Shown here: in pieces, positions 1 to 5,170 of the stretch
How positions within the stretch are numbered: position 1 is the first letter of the stretch
Layout of the letters: each line of letters starts with the position of its first letter
Assembly: GCA_938084085.1 (NCBI GenBank)
Contig: CALKDV010000005.1
Span: 1 to 5,170, forward strand
From: an uncultured Nannocystaceae bacterium
GTDB lineage: Bacteria; Myxococcota_A; Polyangia; Nannocystales; Nannocystaceae
DNA: 5,170 nucleotides
Direction: 5' to 3'
Notes under the pieces: model-generated
What the model saw: only the letters and a program-made list of their open reading frames with translations
Told to the model about the DNA's origin: nothing
Database searches by the model: none
Translations under genes and position numbers: made by a program

Positions 1-50
1 CCGTCGCCGTCTCCGTCTCCGTCTCCGTCGCCGTCGCCGTCTCCGTCTCC
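1..50 (-). repeat. Hexanucleotide repeat encoding a Gly-Asp tract
   Basis: Eight tandem 6-base units (GTCTCC or GTCGCC on the plus strand) fill 3-50, and the tract continues past the window edge at 1-2. On the coding strand each unit reads GGA GAC or GGC GAC, giving Gly-Asp eight times at residues 644-659 of the VWA protein. Asp is always GAC, while the Gly codons vary between GGA and GGC. The tract is probably a flexible acidic linker between the folded domains and a C-terminal anchor. Its total length cannot be seen. Confidence 0.95.
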
Positions 51-1979
51 ACTGGTAACCGCGACAGGATCAGGCTCGTCCGTGGTCGGCTCCGGCGCGT
101 TGGAGCAGTCATTGAACGCGCAGCAAGGATCGAACGTCACGTTCTGCAGAATCATCACCAGCGCATTTTGGAGGTCCGTCGCAGACGCGGCGTCGAAGTA
201 ATCGGCGGCACCACCCGTGCAAGTCCACGGCGATGTCGAGGTGTCGACCGTGCCACCGGAGCCCCAACAGGCCATCCCAGTGAGCTTGTTGATGGCGGTC
301 GGAGAGCCGAGGTTACCGCCAAAGGCGACCACGTAGGTGGCCACCCCGTCGAGGAACATGCCCGTGAGCGCAGCCTCCACCTCAGCGTCCGTCGAGTAGG
401 TGCTGTAGTCACCATCCGTGATGAGGATGTTGATGTATTCCGTGGATGCCGAGGCCGGGTACAAAGCACCAGGCATCTGCGCGGCGACGGTATACGCAGC
501 CTGGTTGGAGGCAGCCAGTTCAAGGCCGGTGTTGGTGAAGGTCGCGGAACCTGTGCACGCTGAACCAGCGCCGTCGCAGCTCGGCATGTGGCTGAAGGTC
601 GGCGCGTCAAAGCCTTGAACGGCCTCGCCATCTTGGAACGTCCACGTAATCTGCGGACCACCGTAGGGATCGGAACATCCCGGGCTCACGCACGAGGTGT
701 CTGGATCGAGCGCCCAACCAAAGTTGTCCTTCATGCAAGGCCCGTAATCCACGAGCACTCGCATCTCGTCATCAAGCTGCGGATACAGCGGAGTATTCGC
801 AGAGCCGAAGACGATGAGGCCGAGGTGGACAAGGTCCTCCACCGCGTTGCCGCTCGGCAACACAGCGTCGAAGATGGAGTTGGCGCCTGCGAGCGCCTCA
901 CGGGACTGATCCCAGCCCGTTTGCCCTGGTCCGCCGGCCACACCCAGCGGCGGGTTCACAGTCGCCTGATCGACGTTGAGCATGGACGAGGACGCATCGA
1001 GGATGATCATCACGCGCGGCAAGCCTGCCGTGCACTCGGGGATGACCACCGCGTTTTGAACGTCCACAACGATCTGTTGGAGCGCGGCGATAAGGTCGGC
1101 CGGCGAGGTCGCCTCGACCGCCTCCGTCGTACCACCGGCGGCAGCCAATTCGTCCGCCTCCACGAGACCCTGTCCCACGAGGTCCACCGCCACCACGTAG
1201 GTGGGGACGCCGTCGTTGTTGAACAGATCGTCGGCGGTCTGGTTGGGGTCTTCGGCCCCAGGCTGCGAAGTACCGTCCGGGCCGGTCCACGAGCCGTCCG
1301 TGATCACGATGATGCCGTAGTAGCGACCCGTCGCGATGCCAACACCGCCGTCCGTGGGGTGGTCGGCAGAGGCGTCTTGAATCATAATCTGCCCCTGGTC
1401 GAGCGCGTTCTTCGTCCAGGTCCCAATGCCACCGGCAGAGCCGCCGGCGGGTCCGTCGACAGGGAGCGCCGCGAGCGCGTCGGTCACAGCCGCGCCATTG
1501 CACTCGAACCATGGGTTGTTCGCGAGGTCCGCGGGGTCGTACCAAGGCACGTCGATACGGAAGCCGTCCACGAGCAGCGGCGGGTTCGTCACGCCGGGGT
1601 ACGAGTTCTCATCGAAGGTCAGGGTGGTACCAGGCGTGGAGGGCTGGTCGTCGTGCCCGAATCGCATCAGCGCGACGTGGGAATTTTCGTCGAAAAATCC
1701 GTTCTGAAACGTCACGAGTTGGTTGATCGCGTCCACAGCCGCATCCCAGCGAGTCTGTGTGGTGCTCGAACCAAACAGGTTGTTCATGGAGGTGGAGTAA
1801 TCCAACACCAGCAAGAAATTGGGTTTCTTGAATGAGCAATCGCCTTCACCTCGGCACAGGTCGCCGGTCGCCGTCGCTTCCGGCGCCTCCGCCGCCATAA
1901 ATGCGGCCCCAAGTCCTGCCAAAAGTCCCGCTTGAAGTCCCAGTCGTTGCCATGAAAATAACGTTGTCAGCCGCTTCAT
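1..1979 (-). CDS. Exported protein with two VWA domains and a (Gly-Asp)n tail (3' end outside window)
   Basis: Read from the ATG at 1979, the frame stays open for 659 codons to the window edge, so the C-terminus is missing. Residues 1-38 look like a signal peptide: KR at positions 2-3, a hydrophobic stretch at about 13-30, then Ala-rich possible cleavage sites (AEA, ATA). The first VWA domain (about 54-312) has the metal-site motif DYSTS at 60-64, a Thr-bearing segment at 187-193 and ITDGS with Asp228. The second (about 320-610) has DASSS at 328-332, Thr482/484 and ITDGD with Asp522. Both metal-ion-dependent adhesion sites (MIDAS) therefore look intact. Domain two is rich in cysteines (for example CVSPGC), which fits a disulfide-bonded protein outside the cytoplasm. 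After a CC..C cluster the chain becomes Pro/Asp/Thr-rich and then pure Gly-Asp from residue 644. VWA domains usually mediate metal-dependent protein binding, but the partner here is unknown. A myxobacterial C-terminal sorting tail may follow beyond the edge (inference). The start is well fixed: an in-frame TAG lies 21 bases upstream, and AGAGG precedes the ATG. Confidence 0.93.
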   Translation of the reverse strand, partial: MKRLTTLFSWQRLGLQAGLLAGLGAAFMAAEAPEATATGDLCRGEGDCSFKKPNFLLVLDYSTSMNNLFGSSTTQTRWDAAVDAINQLVTFQNGFFDENSHVALMRFGHDDQPSTPGTTLTFDENSYPGVTNPPLLVDGFRIDVPWYDPADLANNPWFECNGAAVTDALAALPVDGPAGGSAGGIGTWTKNALDQGQIMIQDASADHPTDGGVGIATGRYYGIIVITDGSWTGPDGTSQPGAEDPNQTADDLFNNDGVPTYVVAVDLVGQGLVEADELAAAGGTTEAVEATSPADLIAALQQIVVDVQNAVVIPECTAGLPRVMIILDASSSMLNVDQATVNPPLGVAGGPGQTGWDQSREALAGANSIFDAVLPSGNAVEDLVHLGLIVFGSANTPLYPQLDDEMRVLVDYGPCMKDNFGWALDPDTSCVSPGCSDPYGGPQITWTFQDGEAVQGFDAPTFSHMPSCDGAGSACTGSATFTNTGLELAASNQAAYTVAAQMPGALYPASASTEYINILITDGDYSTYSTDAEVEAALTGMFLDGVATYVVAFGGNLGSPTAINKLTGMACWGSGGTVDTSTSPWTCTGGAADYFDAASATDLQNALVMILQNVTFDPCCAFNDCSNAPEPTTDEPDPVAVTSGDGDGDGDGDGDGDGD

Positions 1980-1984
1980 ATTCG

Positions 1985-1989
1985 CCTCT
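1985..1989 (-). promoter_or_regulatory. Shine-Dalgarno of the VWA protein gene
   Basis: AGAGG lies five bases upstream of the ATG at 1979, a normal spacing. An in-frame TAG at 1998-2000 leaves no other ATG upstream. Together they settle this start, which also gives a complete signal peptide. Confidence 0.7.
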
Positions 1990-2012
1990 ATGGTTTTCTA
2001 TTTATCCTCAGT

Positions 2013-2032
2013 GCGATCGTCTCATCGATCGC
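2013..2032. repeat. Perfect 7-bp inverted repeat, possible operator or leader hairpin
   Basis: GCGATCG at 2013-2019 is matched exactly by CGATCGC at 2026-2032, with a six-base spacer. It lies 34-53 bases upstream of the VWA gene start. It could therefore be a dimeric regulator's site in DNA or a small hairpin in the transcript leader. The repeat itself is read directly; the role is inference. Confidence 0.45.
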
Positions 2033-2052
2033 TGCTCCCGTGGAGTTGCGGA

Positions 2053-2061
2053 AGTGTATCA
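2053..2061 (-). promoter_or_regulatory. Weak candidate extended -10 for the VWA gene
   Basis: On the minus strand TGATACACT reads as TGn followed by TACACT, which matches four of six bases of the sigma-70 -10 consensus with an extended TG. No -35 hexamer is present at 16-18 bases spacing. If used, the transcript would start near 2046, leaving a leader of about 67 bases that contains the 2013-2032 inverted repeat. Myxobacterial promoters often diverge from this consensus, so this is a suggestion only. Confidence 0.18.
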
Positions 2062-2230
2062 AACACCGGGAAGCAATGGGGCCTCGCCGGTTTCGGACGA
2101 CACGGCAGGCCTCCCTTCGTCGCGTCCACCGGACTGCAGGCCGCACGCGCGCGCTGTCTCACGTGCGCGAACACACTCGCACACCGTCTCGAACTAAGAC
2201 CACGCCCTGTTGGCCCGTCGCAAGGCTCGA

Positions 2231-2270
2231 TAGAGTGCTCGCATGCGTCTCGCACCGTTTCGGCACTCTG
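2231..2270 (+). promoter_or_regulatory. Possible hairpin enclosing the peptidase start codon
   Basis: AGAGTGC at 2232-2238 pairs exactly with GCACTCT at 2263-2269, and a U-G pair could be added at each end of the stem. The 24-base interval holds the ATG at 2243. Only a weak GAG lies in a Shine-Dalgarno-like position, and it falls inside the 5' arm. Folding would limit ribosome access. The complementarity is seen; regulation is inferred. Confidence 0.3.
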
Positions 2271-4234
2271 TACTATGGATGCTCCTGCCCCTAGGGCTCT
2301 TTACTGGGCTCAAAGGATGTGCGGCGAACAACGGTTTAGAGAGCGTTGAAACGGCCGAAAGATCCAAAATTCCGATGGGAGCGGACGCGACGATTTCAGA
2401 GAAGTCACTCCTCGCGGACGTCGCATTCCTCGCCTCCGATGAGCTGAGGGGCCGGCACACCATGAGCCCAACGCTGCTCGACGCGGCGCGGTACCTCGAA
2501 CAGCGCTACGACGATGCGGGGCTGGTCCCGCTCACCGGCGACAGCTTCAGCGTCCCCTACAAGCTGCCGACGGGCGCCTCCGCAACCGGCCCCTCGACCG
2601 TGGTTTGGGGCAACAAAAAAATGTCATTGGACGCCTCCTTACTCGCCCCCTCCGCCCTCGGCTCCGCCGGGACCGTCACCGCACCCGTTGTCTTTGTTGG
2701 CTATGGGATGCAGGGAACCGACGCGGCAACCGGCGACGACAGTTCCGACGAGGAAGCATCAGACCAGGGTGCTGCAGCGGTGGTCTACGACGACTTCGCC
2801 GACATCGACCTCGCGGGAAAAATCGCGGTGGTCTTGGACGGAATTCCGGCCACCCCTGACATGAACGACATGTCCACGCGCGTACAAGACATCGCGAAGA
2901 CCTACGCCAAGGACGTCGCGCCGTTGCTTCAGGGAGGCGACGACGCGGCCGCGCTTCGGCTGCATCAGGCGTCCATTGAAGAGATTGGCACCCTGGTGCG
3001 GCGAGCCATGCGCGGAGAGGCACTCCCCGAAGGATTCTCGACGCCTCCCACCGAAGCCCCCGAGGCCCTCGATCTTGGCACCAGGCTCCTGCCTGTCTTC
3101 CAGATGCTTCAATCTCTCCCGGGTCCACGCTTCAATTTTCGAGAGGCTTCGCGACACGCAAAGATTGAAGCGTTGGCAGAGCGGGGCGCCGTGGGAGTGT
3201 TGCTCGTTCGAGGGCCCGCCTCGTTGCTCGACCCCGACGCCCACGACGAATTCAGCGGCCTTGAGATCAACTCCCGCTTCCGCGAGCCCGCGCCGATCCC
3301 CGTGCTTCAGTTGTCGTGGAAGGCGGCCGACAAGCTGGGAAGGATCAAGCGCCGCACGGTCTCTCGACTTCAAGCCGCGATCGATCGCGATCTCAAACCG
3401 TATTCGGGCCTGCTGACCAGCCGCCAGGTGACCATGAGCGTCGCCATCGAGCCCGCCTTCAAGTCCCTACCCAACGTCGTCGGCGTCCTCCCTGGTACCA
3501 CCCACAAAGACGAATACGTGGTTGTGGGTGGCCATTTTGACCATATCGGCGTGGCCGGTGACGAGTACGGCATGTGCCGCCCCGTCACGCGTCGTGACGT
3601 GACCGACGAGATCTGTAACGGCGCCGACGACAACGCGAGCGGTTCTGCTGTGGTCATCGCGATTGCGGAGGCCTTCCGACGCTCCGGCCTTCAACCCGCG
3701 CGCTCCATTATTTTCTCGCACTTCTCAGGGGAAGAGCTGGGGCTCCTCGGCTCTGGCCATCTCGTGAAAGATCCGAACTTCCCCACCAGTGACGTCGTTG
3801 CGATGATCAATCTCGACATGGTCGGCCGAGCGGGCGATGGGGGCGTCGCCATCGGCGGAATCAAGTCGAGCGAGGGTTGGCTGCCCCTCCTCGACGAGAT
3901 CCACTCCTTCGAACTCAAGACCGTGTTTGAGTCCGAAGTCGCCGGCCGAAGTGACCACGCGAACTTTTATACAGCGGGCGTCCCCGTGCTTTTTTTCTTC
4001 ACGGGTCTTCACGGCGACTATCACAGAGCCACCGACAATATTGAGAAGCTCGATACCGACGGGGTGCTCGCGATCGCCGCCCTCGTCTTCGACGTTGTAA
4101 AACGCGCTGCCGATGGACGACCCATGCCCTACGTCGCTCCGATCACCGGAGACGGGATCGTGTCTGCACTACCGGGGACCAACCCCGAGACTATTATTAA
4201 GACCGTCGGCCCCCCCTCGGGCGATGCGCCATGA
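2243..4234 (+). CDS. Probable M28-family zinc aminopeptidase lipoprotein with PA domain
   Basis: The 663-residue product is complete. A short basic start, a hydrophobic segment (about 10-22) and LKGC at 23-26 suggest lipoprotein export with lipidation on Cys26. Lys at the -2 position is unusual. Residues 55-110 match the usual N-terminal part of this family (FLASDELRGR). A PA domain follows, with FVGYG at 151-155, YDDF at 182-185 and a RGAVGVLLV strand at 314-322. It is split by a largely helical insertion at about 205-303. The M28 catalytic part spans about 408-620. Expected zinc ligands are His431 (GGHFDH), Asp463 of GADDNASG (by alignment; Asp462 adjoins it), Glu498 of GEELG with Glu497 as the general base, Asp525 (NLDM) and His594 (DYHRATD). 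The set is complete, so the enzyme should be active, removing N-terminal residues from peptides in the periplasm or at the surface; the substrate is unknown. The start is preferred because an in-frame TAG lies 12 bases upstream and later Met codons would cut the signal peptide. Its stop overlaps the next start. Confidence 0.93.
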   Translation: MRLAPFRHSVLWMLLPLGLFTGLKGCAANNGLESVETAERSKIPMGADATISEKSLLADVAFLASDELRGRHTMSPTLLDAARYLEQRYDDAGLVPLTGDSFSVPYKLPTGASATGPSTVVWGNKKMSLDASLLAPSALGSAGTVTAPVVFVGYGMQGTDAATGDDSSDEEASDQGAAAVVYDDFADIDLAGKIAVVLDGIPATPDMNDMSTRVQDIAKTYAKDVAPLLQGGDDAAALRLHQASIEEIGTLVRRAMRGEALPEGFSTPPTEAPEALDLGTRLLPVFQMLQSLPGPRFNFREASRHAKIEALAERGAVGVLLVRGPASLLDPDAHDEFSGLEINSRFREPAPIPVLQLSWKAADKLGRIKRRTVSRLQAAIDRDLKPYSGLLTSRQVTMSVAIEPAFKSLPNVVGVLPGTTHKDEYVVVGGHFDHIGVAGDEYGMCRPVTRRDVTDEICNGADDNASGSAVVIAIAEAFRRSGLQPARSIIFSHFSGEELGLLGSGHLVKDPNFPTSDVVAMINLDMVGRAGDGGVAIGGIKSSEGWLPLLDEIHSFELKTVFESEVAGRSDHANFYTAGVPVLFFFTGLHGDYHRATDNIEKLDTDGVLAIAALVFDVVKRAADGRPMPYVAPITGDGIVSALPGTNPETIIKTVGPPSGDAP

Positions 4235-5170
4235 ATCGCCGCCGCAAAGGTCACTCAAAATCGCGAAGGGCCTCCGCGGAGAACGAGACGATCGAGGTGG
4301 AGGTTGTGCTGCACCCCGACGCCGCCGGGAATGACGCAGAGATTCGTCGTATGGCCGCGCGGGCGGCGAATATCGCTCCACAAGAAATCGTGGACCACAG
4401 GGTGACCCGTCGCGCCATCGATGCCCGACGAGGCACACCTCGAATCCGCGCCACCGTGATGCTCGGCGTTGGCGTACCGCTGCCGCCGAGTCCCCTGTTG
4501 TCGCCAGAGCCGCTCCCCTCGCCTGCGGGCGCTCCCGTCGTGATTATCGGTGGAGGTCCCGCGGGGATGTTTTGCGCCCTCGGTCTCGCCCGCCGAGGAC
4601 AGCGCTGCATCCTGCTTGAGCGAGGCAAACCCGTCCGCGCACGACGGCGGGACCTCGCCGCCCTCACCCAACGCGGTACGCTCGATGCCGACAGCAACTA
4701 TTGTTTCGGAGAAGGCGGGGCGGGCACATTCTCCGACGGAAAGCTCTACACGCGCTCAAAGAAACGCGGAGAGATTCGAGACATCTTAGAGACCCTCGTC
4801 CGCTACGGCGCGCCTCAAGATATCTTGGTCAACGCCCGCCCGCACATCGGCACCAACCGGCTCCCCAAGGTGGTCTCGGCCATGCGCAAGCACCTCGAAG
4901 ACGCCGGAGTGTCCGTCCGTTTTGAAGCCCGCGCGGACGCCTTGGAGACCGTCGACGGACGCGTGTGCGGGGTCATCCTCGCGAACGGTGAACAGATTTC
5001 CGCGGCGGCCGTGGTGCTGGCCCCGGGCCACTCTGCGGGTGAGATTGTCCGCGCCGCCGCCGACGCGGGCGCGGAGCTCACCTCCAAGCCCTTCGCCATG
5101 GGGGTCCGCATCGAGCACCCTCAAGACTTTATCGACAAGACTCAGTTCGGCACCCTCGCCGGACACTGCG
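4231..5170 (+). CDS. COG2509-type FAD-dependent dehydrogenase (3' end outside window)
   Basis: The first 313 residues are present; from memory, family members run to roughly 500 residues. After a basic N-terminus, residues 20-80 resemble the small N-terminal domain of this family (HRVTRRAIDARRG). A Rossmann FAD-binding motif GGGPAG at 107-112 follows, with Glu130 at the end of the second strand, placed to hold the adenosine ribose. Family hallmarks come next: NYCFGEGGAG and DGKLYTR within 156-175, PHIGT at 204-208, APGHSA at 264-269 and AMGVRIEHP at 289-297. The fold predicts a cytoplasmic flavoprotein oxidoreductase; I know of no settled physiological substrate for the family. No signal peptide or membrane segment is seen. 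The start at 4231 is the first ATG after an in-frame TAA at 4198-4200. It shares ATGA with the peptidase stop and has no clear Shine-Dalgarno, so translation is probably coupled to the peptidase. Confidence 0.93.
   Translation, partial: MNRRRKGHSKSRRASAENETIEVEVVLHPDAAGNDAEIRRMAARAANIAPQEIVDHRVTRRAIDARRGTPRIRATVMLGVGVPLPPSPLLSPEPLPSPAGAPVVIIGGGPAGMFCALGLARRGQRCILLERGKPVRARRRDLAALTQRGTLDADSNYCFGEGGAGTFSDGKLYTRSKKRGEIRDILETLVRYGAPQDILVNARPHIGTNRLPKVVSAMRKHLEDAGVSVRFEARADALETVDGRVCGVILANGEQISAAAVVLAPGHSAGEIVRAAADAGAELTSKPFAMGVRIEHPQDFIDKTQFGTLAGHC

Larger units (their letters stand above)
1980..2242. other. Divergent intergenic region
   Basis: This stretch lies between the starts of two divergently transcribed genes and must hold both promoters. 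Open frames crossing it are short, show no recognisable protein character and run into the flanking genes out of frame. I see no RNA gene and no terminator, and neither would be needed for terminating flanking genes because both point outward. The only structured elements are the inverted repeat, the candidate -10 and the hairpin listed separately. Confidence 0.7.

Noticed and set aside
588..1835. A 415-codon plus-strand open frame opposite the VWA gene
   Set aside because: It is the mirror of a high-GC gene with strong third-position bias. Its product is Arg/Val/His-rich with no recognisable motif, while the minus frame carries clear VWA motifs throughout.
2080..2100. Possible sigma-54 site on the minus strand (GG ... 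TTGCTT)
   Set aside because: The GG and GC elements are not 10 bases apart, and the TGGCAC half is absent.
2210..2236. TTGGCC and TAGAGT as a promoter giving a leaderless peptidase transcript
   Set aside because: The spacing is 15 bases and both hexamers are poor matches. I could not support it over chance, though a leaderless start at 2243 remains possible.
1990..2349. Overlapping short open frames across the divergent intergenic region
   Set aside because: They have no protein-like composition or motifs, overlap one another on both strands and run into the peptidase gene out of frame.
2615..2621. Run of seven A as a slippery site for programmed frameshifting
   Set aside because: In frame it reads AAC AAA AAA ATG, which is not a -1 slippery arrangement. 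The reading frame continues intact and no alternative-frame domain follows.
4255..4697. Minus-strand open frames opposite the flavoprotein gene
   Set aside because: They are shadows of the coding frame, which has unmistakable FAD-binding and family motifs.
2243..5170. The peptidase-flavoprotein pair as a defence or secretion system
   Set aside because: No nuclease, ATPase, toxin, secretion or phage-related component is present. Two coupled enzymes in different compartments are not enough to claim a system.

Overview
The window is high-GC DNA and most resembles a myxobacterium, probably of the Nannocystales (Plesiocystis/Enhygromyxa/Nannocystis type). The main clue is a secreted von Willebrand factor A (VWA) protein ending in a long glycine-aspartate repeat. 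As far as I recall, that tail is very common in surface proteins of that group. This is inference from protein style, not a database match.

Layout: positions 1-1979, minus strand, hold one large gene that runs off the left edge. It encodes an exported protein with two VWA domains and a (Gly-Asp)n tail. Positions 1980-2242 are a 263-base divergent intergenic region with the control signals of both directions and no gene. It contains a good Shine-Dalgarno for the left gene, a perfect 7-bp inverted repeat, and a weak extended -10 candidate. Positions 2243-4234, plus strand, hold a complete gene for a probable M28-family zinc aminopeptidase lipoprotein with a PA (protease-associated) domain. Positions 4231-5170, plus strand, hold the 5' part of a COG2509-type FAD-dependent dehydrogenase gene, which starts in an ATGA overlap with the peptidase gene and runs off the right edge.

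The left gene and the right pair are transcribed away from each other. The peptidase and the flavoprotein look translationally coupled and so form a two-gene operon, at least. The peptidase should work outside the cytoplasm and the flavoprotein inside it, so the coupling does not by itself point to a shared pathway. The VWA protein and the peptidase are both exported, but nothing in the sequence ties them together functionally.

I see no RNA genes, mobile elements, CRISPR arrays, attachment sites or convincing terminators. I do not see an obviously new system. The most unusual features are the Gly-Asp hexanucleotide repeat, a helical insertion inside the peptidase's PA domain, a two-cysteine loop next to its active site, and possible RNA structures near the starts of the two divergent genes.
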